64,000 nt of DNA from a virus: IMG/VR virus record IMGVR_UViG_3300017971_000031, positions 1-64,000 of that record. The stretch is one strand, 5' to 3'. Below are positions 25,463 to 32,374 of the stretch, piece after piece. Position numbers and translations under genes: made by a program. The notes under the pieces are model-generated. The model ran no database searches. It saw only the letters and a list, made by a program, of their open reading frames with translations, and was not told the origin of the DNA. Position 1 is the stretch's first letter; every line of letters starts with the position of its first letter.

Positions 25463-25970
25463 CGTGCAATTCCTCCGTTGGCATGGTATCCCGATTGAAC
25501 CAGAGAATATTCAAACCCGATCGGACCATCCTCATCATCACCCGGTCGTACTGGTAGATGAGACGCAGTCGCTGAGCCTGAACCTTCTCCACATGGTCGG
25601 GCAGTTTGTGTGCTTTGGCTGTTATAAGGTGCCCCGTGATCGTCTTGATTGATGGACGACAGAAGACGATGAGAGGATCCTCTTTGAGTAGCCGACCAGT
25701 AAAGGACTGGATATCCTCATCTGATAGGAGACAGCCATCGCGGACAATGGGACCATATACCTGCTCGGAAAAGAGTGCGAACCGATCCACAAGGGTCTCT
25801 TTCCCGGGCTGTTGCAGATCCAGGACGGAGTCCATACGGCAGAGCAAATCCGCCCTCGATTTCGGTGGTCCCTGGGTCGGAAACAGGGAGAAGCTATCTG
25901 GGGCTTTTTCGAGTAGGTACTGCACCAGATAACTCTTCCCTGAACCGTCCGGGCCTTCGAAGATGATCAT
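25425..25970 (-). CDS. Deoxynucleoside monophosphate kinase (thymidylate-kinase-like), 181 aa
   Basis: The P-loop GPDGSGKS is at residues 5-12, and a DR pair (VDRFALFSEQVYG) resembles the substrate-binding region of thymidylate kinases. It would phosphorylate dNMPs, including a modified dCMP if one is made, to dNDPs. In T4 the unrelated gp1 kinase does this for hydroxymethyl-dCMP. The start follows the stop of the preceding gene by one base, and its end overlaps asnB by 38 bp. Confidence 0.85.
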   Translation of the reverse strand: MIIFEGPDGSGKSYLVQYLLEKAPDSFSLFPTQGPPKSRADLLCRMDSVLDLQQPGKETLVDRFALFSEQVYGPIVRDGCLLSDEDIQSFTGRLLKEDPLIVFCRPSIKTITGHLITAKAHKLPDHVEKVQAQRLRLIYQYDRVMMRMVRSGLNILWFNRDTMPTEELHDVWISPMYRKKP

Positions 25971-25971
25971 C

Positions 25972-26445
25972 TTAGGCCTCGTCCCCCGTTGCCACGGAGT
26001 AGGTCTTATCCTTCCGGTTGAACTGAATGTCGATCATGTTCTCCGGCTTGGTTCGCTTGGCGTTCCGGAGAATGGCACAGGCGGTGACCAGATTCTTGGC
26101 ATCATACCCGGTCCGCTCAATGAGCTCTTCCTGCTTCCAGACAGGCTTCTCATCGAAGGCGGACTTCAGGAGACTGGACTTGGTAATCCGCGGTGCCGGT
26201 TTGCCGAGGGCCTTCAGCCCCTCGAAGATGGTGCTGGTCAGCTCCCCTTTGTTCTTCCCGGGGCCGTCCAGTTCGAGGGCCTTCTTCAGGCGTTTCAGAT
26301 CCCCGACGGACAGTTCAGCGAGGTCTTCCTCTTTCGCGATTTCCATGTAAACATCGTCGGCGCAGATCTCTTTTGCGGCCTTCGCGCTGTTCACGGTTTC
26401 CTTCAGTGTCATTTCGTTTGTGTCAATGATAAATCTCTTAGCCAT
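25972..26445 (-). CDS. SAP-like plus winged-helix-like protein, 157 aa (family member 1)
   Basis: AAAAGGAGG lies six bases before the ATG at 26445, and a good promoter (26525-26553) sits ~75 bp upstream, so this is probably the main product. Residues ~50-90 (LSVGDLKRLKKALEL and following) resemble a SAP-type helix-loop-helix. The C-terminal ~70 residues contain SLLKSAFDEK, RTGYDAKNL, AILRNAKRTK and a beta hairpin, as expected for a winged helix. The same C-terminal module is found in 30908-31444 and 32371-32973. DNA binding is inferred. The frame stays open upstream to 26832. Confidence 0.75.
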   Translation of the reverse strand: MAKRFIIDTNEMTLKETVNSAKAAKEICADDVYMEIAKEEDLAELSVGDLKRLKKALELDGPGKNKGELTSTIFEGLKALGKPAPRITKSSLLKSAFDEKPVWKQEELIERTGYDAKNLVTACAILRNAKRTKPENMIDIQFNRKDKTYSVATGDEA

Positions 26446-26832
26446 GGTGGGCCTCCTTTTAGTGTTGGGTCTCGATGACCCGAAGTTAGATTTGATGAAA
26501 GCTTCCTGATCTTCCACGCTGAGTACTATATCACCTTTCAAGCGCCTTGTAAATAAATTTTTCCGTATTTCTTTGTTATTTTTCACGCAATTACGGCAGT
26601 ATACGTCCGTCTCTGCCTTGAAGAAGCACCATCGTTTGTTGACCAACCATCCATGGAAGGGACAGTTGAAATCATCAGGCACGAACTCCCGATCAGTCTT
26701 CTTCGTGCAGTCCTCGACACATGGCCAGACATTACCCTTAGACTCCCGATGGTAGTATTGCCTGTATGCGCATTCGAGGACGGTAATCTGATCTTCCTCT
26801 TTCTCCTGATTCGGACAGATGAACTCGGTCAT
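25972..26832 (-). CDS. Longer in-frame form with Cys-rich N-terminus, 286 aa
   Basis: The frame of the previous entry continues upstream without a stop to an ATG at 26832. The extra part has a Cys/His-rich segment (ICPN, LECAYR, PCVEDC, NCPFHG, VYCRNC), suggesting zinc binding. The stretch between it and the internal ATG contains the promoter boxes and reads as low-quality coding sequence. Either a zinc-binding protein is fused to the winged-helix protein, as in 32371-32973, or a once separate gene has lost its stop. Both forms may be made. Confidence 0.45.
   Translation of the reverse strand: MTEFICPNQEKEEDQITVLECAYRQYYHRESKGNVWPCVEDCTKKTDREFVPDDFNCPFHGWLVNKRWCFFKAETDVYCRNCVKNNKEIRKNLFTRRLKGDIVLSVEDQEAFIKSNFGSSRPNTKRRPTMAKRFIIDTNEMTLKETVNSAKAAKEICADDVYMEIAKEEDLAELSVGDLKRLKKALELDGPGKNKGELTSTIFEGLKALGKPAPRITKSSLLKSAFDEKPVWKQEELIERTGYDAKNLVTACAILRNAKRTKPENMIDIQFNRKDKTYSVATGDEA
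26525..26553 (-). promoter_or_regulatory. Sigma-70-like promoter inside the long frame
   Basis: On the - strand: TTTACA, 17 bp, TATAGT. It is placed ~75 bp before the ATG at 26445. It lies within the 25972-26832 frame, supporting the internal start as an independent gene. Confidence 0.65.
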
Positions 26833-26841
26833 GGTTCCCCC

Positions 26842-27015
26842 TTAGATAAAATCCGCCTGACGGCGAGCAATGGCTTTGTCCAGATCCGACCAATTCTCAT
26901 TCTCCAGTTCCGGGTGATGCTTCAGAATGGCCTTGCGGATTTCCTGAGGATCTCCGTCTGGCCCACAGTGTTTGATGTATTCTGAAATTTCGAATTCGGC
27001 GTCTGAACTTATCAT
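26842..27015 (-). CDS. Small acidic protein, 57 aa
   Basis: An ATG at 27015 opens a 57-codon frame (MISSDAEFEISEYIKHCGPD) that ends with ARRQADFI before the stop at 26842. It is the first gene below the promoter at 27049-27077 and is followed after 9 bp by the Cys-rich frame. GGGGG upstream is a weak ribosome site. No family is recognised; composition and position are those of the small early genes in this region. Confidence 0.5.
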   Translation of the reverse strand: MISSDAEFEISEYIKHCGPDGDPQEIRKAILKHHPELENENWSDLDKAIARRQADFI

Positions 27016-27048
27016 TTAGTTTCCCCCTTGTTTGATTGTGTTAAGTGT

Positions 27049-27077
27049 ACTCTACCACACCTGCAAACGTTTGTAAA
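27049..27077 (-). promoter_or_regulatory. Sigma-70-like early promoter
   Basis: On the - strand: TTTACA, 17 bp (AACGTTTGCAGGTGTGG), TAGAGT, preceded by a short A-rich tract and GGGG. Same cassette type as at 29584, 35534, 35966, 37068 and 38835. Confidence 0.75.
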
Positions 27078-27086
27078 CCCCTTTTT

Positions 27087-27653
27087 TCATCTTTTTTCAA
27101 ATCTTTCGATAATTTCCCACCACTTCAGTTTCGGGGCTTGGGGATCTGCCACGGGGGACATGCCGGCCATCAGCTCCTCATAAAGGCCTTGGCTGTAGTC
27201 GGGCTGAGTCGGTTTAGCATCAGGCGCATCCGGACCGAATAAATGGTTTATGTTGAGGAAGGCTGCAAAGGTTGCACGGGCTGTTTTATCCAGTTCCGCG
27301 CTCAGAGCCGTTTTAAGCAGGTCGAATTTCCTCTGGAGGGTTTCCCCTTCCTTAGGGTTCAACTGGACAAGGACAACCATCTGGCCGTCCTTTTCATGGG
27401 ACTGGTGCGGCATATTGAATGTGTCAAACTCGCTGCAATAGATCTGAACCAGAAGGAGCTTCTCGAACGGGGTAGAATACGGGAAGATGAATGTCTCCTC
27501 ATCTTCAACGGCCAGCCTAACCTGATCAATCGTGACCCCGTGCTTGTCCATCAGTCGGACGAGCAGAGCCTTTGCAGACTCTTGCTCGCCCTCGTGACCC
27601 ATTGCAGCAAGCTTATAGACCTTGCCGAGCTTGCTGAGTAGTTTCTTATCCAT
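27087..27653 (-). CDS. DUF2786-like protein, 188 aa (tandem copy 2)
   Basis: The start at 27653 has AAGGA upstream and matches the layout of its neighbour. The N-terminal ~45 residues (KLLSKLGKVYKLAAMGHEG, then ALLVRLMDKHGVT) fit the DUF2786 helical domain, found in phages and bacteria without a settled function. The body aligns with 27646-28188 along its length (YKLA/YNLA, IQVYCSEF/IQVYCKVL, LFGPDAPDA/LFGDPDPDA), so the two are tandem duplicates. The start overlaps the stop of the upstream copy, implying coupled translation. Confidence 0.75.
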   Translation of the reverse strand: MDKKLLSKLGKVYKLAAMGHEGEQESAKALLVRLMDKHGVTIDQVRLAVEDEETFIFPYSTPFEKLLLVQIYCSEFDTFNMPHQSHEKDGQMVVLVQLNPKEGETLQRKFDLLKTALSAELDKTARATFAAFLNINHLFGPDAPDAKPTQPDYSQGLYEELMAGMSPVADPQAPKLKWWEIIERFEKR

Positions 27654-28188
27654 TGGATATTTTCCTTGCGTTAGGATCCGCCACGGCCCACATCGAGTTG
27701 TAAATCTGGGAGAAGACATCCATATCAAATCCCGGGTCTTGAGTCTCTGCATCAGGATCCGGATCACCGAACAAATTGTTCTTCGAGAAGAATGCTTGCT
27801 GGGTCATTTCCATGACCTCTTTAAGCTGAACCCGGAGGGCCTTCTTCAAGAGCGTGTATCGCTGGCTGATTTCCTTATACTGACTCGGGGTCAATTTGAT
27901 CCTGATCCGCCTCTTGCGGTCTCTGTTTGCCCGGAACTCCATGCTATTACAGTTCAGGACTTTGCAATAGACCTGGATCAAAAGGGATTTCTCCATTTTG
28001 TCAAAGTATGGGAACTCGTAATATTGCTCCTGCTCAATCACCTCTCGGAGCTCCTCGATGGTCATGTTGTGAGCGGCCATCAGTTCTGCCAATTTCCGGC
28101 CGGCAGTTTCCTTCTCACCACCGATCCCGCGAGTTGCCAAATTGTAGATCTTCTCCAGCCGACTGATCAATTTCTTGTTGTCTCTCAT
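27646..28188 (-). CDS. DUF2786-like protein, 180 aa (tandem copy 1)
   Basis: GGAGG eight bases before the ATG at 28188 fixes the start. It has the same architecture as 27087-27653: N-terminal DUF2786-like helices (KLISRLEKIYNLATRGIGGE), a central domain with IQVYCKVLNCNSMEF, a long helix (RYTLLKKALRVQLKEVMEM) and an acidic tail. Identity between the copies is moderate, so the duplication is not recent. Function unknown. Confidence 0.75.
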   Translation of the reverse strand: MRDNKKLISRLEKIYNLATRGIGGEKETAGRKLAELMAAHNMTIEELREVIEQEQYYEFPYFDKMEKSLLIQVYCKVLNCNSMEFRANRDRKRRIRIKLTPSQYKEISQRYTLLKKALRVQLKEVMEMTQQAFFSKNNLFGDPDPDAETQDPGFDMDVFSQIYNSMWAVADPNARKISNG

Positions 28189-28208
28189 CAGGGTATCCTC
28201 CAATTAGC

Positions 28209-28541
28209 TTAGACGGTTCTCCAGGAGTTCCGAACATCCTGTCTCATTTCTTCCATAACATTCTGAGCTAAGGAAACCTCAGAACCCCACTCACTGTGGG
28301 ACTCGCACCAGGCTTCCATTTCTCTTAATGCTGCCATCTGATCCTCAGTGGTCCGATGCCTGACCGAACAGGTCATTTCTAATTCTCTCCGCCAGACTCT
28401 GTTTCCGCCCTCATCCCAGACGACTGTCATTGACTGCCATTCCTCTTCAGAGACCATGACCTCAACTTCCATCTGGCCTCGGCCTGTGCAGCGCCTGACG
28501 GCGACTGTTTGGTTTTCGGAGTTTCTCATTTCAGTTGACAT
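28209..28541 (-). CDS. Hypothetical protein, 110 aa
   Basis: It lies directly below the promoter at 28574-28602, with GGGGATAC before the ATG as a weak ribosome site. The protein is acidic and Trp-rich, with a beta-like first half (VEVMVSEEEWQSMTVVW) and a helical second half. There are no signal, membrane or metal motifs. No family is recognised. Confidence 0.6.
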   Translation of the reverse strand: MSTEMRNSENQTVAVRRCTGRGQMEVEVMVSEEEWQSMTVVWDEGGNRVWRRELEMTCSVRHRTTEDQMAALREMEAWCESHSEWGSEVSLAQNVMEEMRQDVRNSWRTV

Positions 28542-28573
28542 TGTGTATCCCCTTTCTCATTGTGTTTAGAAAG

Positions 28574-28602
28574 ATTATATCACAGAGAAATCTTTTTGTA
28601 AA
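28574..28602 (-). promoter_or_regulatory. Sigma-70-like early promoter with consensus -10
   Basis: On the - strand: TTTACA, 17 bp, TATAAT. The -10 box is the full consensus. The upstream part carries the same GCAAAAAAGGGG block as the other cassettes. Confidence 0.8.
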
Positions 28603-28632
28603 CCCCTTTTTTGCATTTTTTGCAAAAAAGTT

Positions 28633-28983
28633 TTAGGCTGACAGAAACCCGGACTCGCTGGAGCTGAAACGGGACAGCTCAATAGAGACAGATTGGAACT
28701 TCCTAATCCGGTCAATGCTGAAGATCACCCGAAGAATCACGCCCTGATATCGTCCCTCATCCTGCTCGAACGGGATCTGGAATGCGATGGATTTCCCCGT
28801 GCTCCAGGTCTGTTCTTCTTGCACCTTATAAATACCCTTCAGACCATTGACAGCCCAACCGACGCGGGCTTTCATCTGAGGATTGACCTTGACCCCGAGG
28901 TCGCATGCATCAGGGTAAAGACGAACCTGTTTCTTCATCAGGCCTTCTAAGAAGTGATAGTACTGATCCCCGGCGATACTCAT
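28633..28983 (-). CDS. Hypothetical protein, 116 aa
   Basis: GAGG precedes the ATG and the start overlaps the end of the HNH gene by four bases. The protein is mostly beta-like in its second half (GVILRVIFSIDRIRKFQSVSIEL). No known motif is visible. It ends just before the promoter cassette at 28574. Confidence 0.6.
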   Translation of the reverse strand: MSIAGDQYYHFLEGLMKKQVRLYPDACDLGVKVNPQMKARVGWAVNGLKGIYKVQEEQTWSTGKSIAFQIPFEQDEGRYQGVILRVIFSIDRIRKFQSVSIELSRFSSSESGFLSA

Positions 28984-29303
28984 TTGACTAACCTCCTCTT
29001 TGTGTTGCGGCGGATTCTCCGCCCGATCTTATCAGTGGCCACCCCGCGCTTCCTCAGATATGCGAAGAACTGCCGGATGGTCTTGGATCCTTTTTGGCTG
29101 TTGCAGGTCTTGCAAGCGGTGACCAGATTAGACTCGTGATTGGATCCGCCGAGCTCCTGGGGGATCAGATGGTCGAGGGTGAAGATGATTCCATCCTCAA
29201 TCCCCTTTCCGCAGTATACACAGGCCAGATCATCGCGGACATAAATAGCTTTCCGTTTTTTAGGCCTGATCCATTTCCCACCGTTGTTAGCTGCATTAGC
29301 CAT
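28980..29303 (-). CDS. HNH endonuclease, 107 aa
   Basis: A compact HNH module is visible: CVYCG, LDHLIPQELGG, SNLVTACKTCN, with two CxxC zinc knuckles framing the DH...N...C core. The N-terminus is basic (RPKKRKAIYVRDD). Such free-standing HNH proteins nick or cut DNA. It lies in an early operon far from the terminase, so a packaging role is unlikely; host DNA attack or homing is possible. Confidence 0.88.
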   Translation of the reverse strand: MANAANNGGKWIRPKKRKAIYVRDDLACVYCGKGIEDGIIFTLDHLIPQELGGSNHESNLVTACKTCNSQKGSKTIRQFFAYLRKRGVATDKIGRRIRRNTKRRLVK

Positions 29304-29314
29304 TCTGATCTCCC

Positions 29315-29551
29315 CTATGCTACGGCCTGAATGATAATGGTATGGGTTTCTACATAAGCAAATCCAGTCCCGAGCTCCAGACCAGAATCAAAAGCATTAC
29401 AGGCTGCATCATGATCTGCAAAACTTGCGATGGCGTGAACTGTATCTTCCCCCATCTGGTTCCGCCCGCCGCGGTATTCAATTACCTCACCTGCGAGCTC
29501 TTCTACCTGAATCATGATGTCCAGAATTTTCTCTTCTTGTTGGTTGGTCAT
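29315..29551 (-). CDS. Hypothetical protein, 78 aa
   Basis: The start is ~33 bases below the promoter at 29584-29612, with GGGGGAAAC before the ATG. The short acidic protein has a helical N-terminus (EEKILDIMIQVEELAGEVIE) and a beta-like end (AYVETHTIIIQAV). No family is recognised. Confidence 0.55.
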   Translation of the reverse strand: MTNQQEEKILDIMIQVEELAGEVIEYRGGRNQMGEDTVHAIASFADHDAACNAFDSGLELGTGFAYVETHTIIIQAVA

Positions 29552-29583
29552 TTTGTTTCCCCCTGTGTTATTGTGTTAAGTGT

Positions 29584-29612
29584 ACAATAACACACCTGCA
29601 AACATTTGTAAA
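29584..29612 (-). promoter_or_regulatory. Sigma-70-like early promoter
   Basis: On the - strand: TTTACA, 17 bp (AATGTTTGCAGGTGTGT), TATTGT. Confidence 0.75.
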
Positions 29613-29646
29613 CCCCTTTTTTGCATTTTTTTGAAAAAAGTTTGCA

Positions 29647-29814
29647 CTACTTGAATTTGCCCTGGTCCTTCAGATCCCGGAAGGCCTTATCGCTCGCGGC
29701 CTCTCTGTCCATCCCTTCTGCCATCAGCTGGTCCATCAGTTCCTTGTGGATCCTCAGGTTGTGCCTGATCCGTCTATCGTGGGTTTTGTAGTCCCGATTC
29801 GTGCCGAGTCCCAT
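29647..29814 (-). CDS. Small basic protein, 55 aa
   Basis: GGAGG seven bases before the ATG at 29814 supports this 55-codon gene. The sequence begins MGLGTNRDYKTHDRRIRHNL and continues with a helical segment (HKELMDQLMAEGMDREAASD). It is placed between the zinc-binding gene and a promoter cassette. No family is recognised. Confidence 0.6.
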   Translation of the reverse strand: MGLGTNRDYKTHDRRIRHNLRIHKELMDQLMAEGMDREAASDKAFRDLKDQGKFK

Positions 29815-29840
29815 GGGTATCCTCCAATTAGGTTTTTGCC

Positions 29841-29864
29841 GATCCCCCGCCGTAGCAGGGGATC
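29841..29864 (-). terminator. Intergenic stem-loop with GATCCCC arms
   Basis: A 10-bp stem (one G-U pair) with a 4-base loop lies between the stop at 29879 and the next ribosome site. No T run follows, so it is more likely an mRNA-processing or stabilising element than a terminator. It belongs to a family of GATC-containing hairpins in this strand. Confidence 0.45.
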
Positions 29865-29878
29865 AGCTAATTGTGGGC

Positions 29879-30763
29879 TTAAGCAGCCTGGCAGGATTCT
29901 TCGGCTGCGTCCTCGATCCCGATCAGGTGAGGTCTGGATCCGAAAGCGAAATGAGGATCATCTTTGCTGACGGAGAAGGTTGCGCGGAAATGGATTTTGA
30001 TCCCGCGGTCAATCCCTTCGCCGTAGTTAGGAGCCGTGCACCATACCTTGCTGTTGTTAGCCAGTTTGACCAGCATCTTCAGGGAGCCGCCGAAATCGTT
30101 GTCGCGCCATTTGACTGAGAGGACCTCTCCCTTGACCTCGACCCGACCTTCTGGGGCTGGTCCTTTTTCCTCATTGTCCTCGGCCTGCCGTTTGGCCTCG
30201 TACTCGTGATCCCGGGCAACGGCCTGAACGAATGCGGTGATCTGCCGTTCGGACAGTTTGTGATAGCGGAAGAACTTGGCCTGGATATCCCGTGCGAAGG
30301 TGTTCCGCATATGGGTGCTGTCCTTGTGCTCATCCAAGCATTTTATAGCAGCCTCTAGCCCCGGGTTCTCGTCCATGATCTTCTGCCGGGCCTCGGCATT
30401 TTTCTTGGCCTGCCTCTCTAGGTTGGCGCGGGTTCTGATGTGCTTGGATTTGAACTCGCTGGCATTCGCGAAGCCTAATCTGTTCACGCATACATCGCCG
30501 AAGGTAACGACCTCACCTGAGGGGATGTGCTCACAGGCCACGATATACCGAACATTGCCCTGACCGCAGTGCACGCAGCGGTGGATTTTGCTGCGGAAGT
30601 CTGGACCATAAACCCTCTCCAGATCAGCCTTCCACTGTTCTACCATGTGCGCGAAGTGATCCATATCCATTCCGAAGTAGTACTCGGGCGGATGGTTGTC
30701 GAAATACTCAATAACGCGGTAGTCTCGGGGTTCGAAATTTTTGGGATTGTGTACGGTTGACAT
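29879..30763 (-). CDS. Zinc-binding early protein, 294 aa
   Basis: GGAGG precedes the ATG at 30763. Residues ~60-95 carry CVHCG, ACEH and FGDVC, a treble-clef-like zinc site of the kind found in a common but uncharacterised group of phage proteins. A charged helical linker follows (ANLERQAKKNAEARQKIMDE). The C-terminal ~90 residues look like a small beta-barrel (GRVEVKGEVLSVKWRDNDFG, then SLKMLVKLANNSKVWC) reminiscent of an OB fold, so nucleic-acid binding is possible. Function not established. Confidence 0.7.
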   Translation of the reverse strand: MSTVHNPKNFEPRDYRVIEYFDNHPPEYYFGMDMDHFAHMVEQWKADLERVYGPDFRSKIHRCVHCGQGNVRYIVACEHIPSGEVVTFGDVCVNRLGFANASEFKSKHIRTRANLERQAKKNAEARQKIMDENPGLEAAIKCLDEHKDSTHMRNTFARDIQAKFFRYHKLSERQITAFVQAVARDHEYEAKRQAEDNEEKGPAPEGRVEVKGEVLSVKWRDNDFGGSLKMLVKLANNSKVWCTAPNYGEGIDRGIKIHFRATFSVSKDDPHFAFGSRPHLIGIEDAAEESCQAA

Positions 30764-30807
30764 ATTTTCCTCCTGGCTGTTGGGTTGATGTTTGATTGTT
30801 AAGAAAG

Positions 30808-30836
30808 AATATATCATCAGTACGAATGTTTGTAAA
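30808..30836 (-). promoter_or_regulatory. Sigma-70-like early promoter
   Basis: On the - strand: TTTACA, 17 bp (AACATTCGTACTGATGA), TATATT. It lies directly behind the terminator at 30857-30890. Confidence 0.75.
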
Positions 30837-30856
30837 CCCCTTTTTTGCATTTTTTG

Positions 30857-30890
30857 AAAAAAAATTAGGGCCACCCTTTCGGGTGACCCT
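30857..30890 (-). terminator. Rho-independent terminator
   Basis: On the - strand a 10-bp stem (AGGGTCACCC pairing with GGGTGGCCCT, one G-U pair) with a GAAA loop is followed by AA and eight T residues. It ends the 30908-31444 gene and is joined to the next promoter. Confidence 0.85.
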
Positions 30891-30907
30891 GATGGGGCTG
30901 GCTGGGA

Positions 30908-31444
30908 TCAGTCAACCAGCAGATAGGTCTTCGAGACCCGATCATACTTCACCCGAAGGATCTGATCCTCTTTGGTCCGTTTGGGGTTCCGAAGGATGGC
31001 TAGGGCCACGGTCAGGTTATTCTTATCATAACCGGTCCGCTTCAGAAGCTCATCCCGAGTCCAGACCACCTTCTCATCAAAGGCGGATCTGAGCAACGAG
31101 GCCTTAGTAATACGGACAGGCTTATCATCCGCCTTTGGGGCCTCATCAGCCTTCGGGGTTTCAGGGATCAGGTCTTCCGGTTTGGTATCCGGTGCCACAG
31201 TGTTCTCATCCTCTTCCTCGAGGGTCGGGACAGATTCCATCTCATCCCAGAGCATCTGAGCAAGCTCTGCCTTCTTCATATTGGCAGCTCCCACCTTATT
31301 ACCGAGGACCTTCTTCAGCTTACGGAGGGTCGGGATGGACAGAGCCTTGCAGAGTTCCTCTGCGCTGTTCACTACGGCCACGTGATCCTGGTTATTGTCA
31401 TTGCTCTCGATTGCCCCTGTTTCCTTATTGATGTGAACGGTCAT
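30908..31444 (-). CDS. SAP-like plus winged-helix-like protein, 178 aa (family member 2)
   Basis: AAGGAGAT before the ATG at 31444 fixes the start. Residues ~28-70 (VNSAEELCKALSIPTLRKL and following) match the SAP-like part of 25972-26445. A linker rich in Glu, Pro and Lys follows. The C-terminal ~70 residues contain SLLRSAFDEK, RTGYDKNNL, AILRNPKRTK and a final hairpin, nearly identical in pattern to the other two members. A DNA-binding regulator or DNA-organising protein is inferred. It ends at a strong terminator. Confidence 0.78.
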   Translation of the reverse strand: MTVHINKETGAIESNDNNQDHVAVVNSAEELCKALSIPTLRKLKKVLGNKVGAANMKKAELAQMLWDEMESVPTLEEEDENTVAPDTKPEDLIPETPKADEAPKADDKPVRITKASLLRSAFDEKVVWTRDELLKRTGYDKNNLTVALAILRNPKRTKEDQILRVKYDRVSKTYLLVD

Positions 31445-31813
31445 TTTGATCTCCTTTCTGTGTTGTGTATGTGGTTTGTTTTGTCTCATGATCTAGCAAT
31501 AGTATACTGCCAAACCTGTGCCAAAAAGGAGAAAACTGCGAAACTTTTTTCGATGCAAATATTCGCAATGATTCTAAGATGTTAGCAGGCTATGTGTTTC
31601 TTTGGGGATCAGGGGATGGGTAGCAGGTAGGCCTGAAAATTCACGTATATGAATCACATTTTTGTAGGAAACGAATATTTGCAATGATCATAAGGACTTA
31701 TGCGGATTTTGCGAAATTCACGTATTTGAACCGAAAAATCGCAGATTTGCATAAGCCCTTATAATCATTAGCAATATGCACAGTTCACGATATTCTGTTT
31801 TTTGAACCCTTTA
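31445..31813. other. Non-coding gap with three copies of a CATAAG/ATGATTGCA motif
   Basis: No gene is visible in 369 bp. Near 31496-31524 is a possible promoter for the gene below. The rest is AT-rich and holds three copies of an element (31554-31577, 31672-31701, 31748-31780), two of them with the perfect 12-bp palindrome type ATAAG-nn-CTTAT (31690-31701 and 31751-31762). The same element recurs between terS and terL. It could be a replication origin or a regulator binding region. Confidence 0.6.
31496..31524 (-). promoter_or_regulatory. Possible second-class early promoter
   Basis: On the - strand: TTGGCA, 17 bp, TATTGC. The block TTGGCACAGGTTTGGCA is repeated with one change near 35127-35143. 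The -10 choice is uncertain. Confidence 0.4.
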
Positions 31814-32374
31814 CTATTTCGACAGGATCCAGGTCGCTATCTGATCCTCGGGGCCATATTTTGCATGTAACTCGACCCGAAGACTGTGATCAGAAAAGAA
31901 GGAATTGTAATCATGATAAAAGCAATGCTTCGACGGAACCCGTCCTTCGATTCCGACTGATGAAGTTAGGAAGATCAGCCCGTTGGAAATCCGAACGTGC
32001 TCTGCAAAGATCCCGGCCAGGTCCTGAGGAGGAACATGCAGAAGGACATATGAAGAGATAACCAGATCAAATGCCCCCTCTGCTTCAGGGATCTGGTGGC
32101 CGTCCCATCCATTTGGCCGTTGCCCTGTTGCAGCTAGACAGCACGTTCGCATGGATTCCACAAAGTCATACATGGTCAGCCGAGCGCGGAACAGCAAACC
32201 TTTCTTCTCTAGGGCTGAATAGATCCGACCATAGCCAGACCCCACCTCGCAAATCTTTCGGAGAGGTTCCGTTTGCAGCAAGGCGGACAGGTAGTCCAGT
32301 TCAATATCATGGGTTTCTCCGCGGTAGGACTTCCCCCGCGCTTCCCAGTATTCTTTCGGATTGTAAGTGGTCAC
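31814..32374 (-). CDS. Class I SAM-dependent methyltransferase, 186 aa
   Basis: The Rossmann-fold motif I is CEVGSGYGRI (~42-51), followed by an acidic strand end (TMYDFVESM) and a motif IV-like FDLVISSYVLLHV. The fold is clear, but the substrate (nucleic acid, protein or small molecule) cannot be deduced. It overlaps the start of the gene coded below it by a few bases of 32371-32973, so it is co-translated with the third winged-helix-family member. Confidence 0.8.
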   Translation of the reverse strand: MTTYNPKEYWEARGKSYRGETHDIELDYLSALLQTEPLRKICEVGSGYGRIYSALEKKGLLFRARLTMYDFVESMRTCCLAATGQRPNGWDGHQIPEAEGAFDLVISSYVLLHVPPQDLAGIFAEHVRISNGLIFLTSSVGIEGRVPSKHCFYHDYNSFFSDHSLRVELHAKYGPEDQIATWILSK

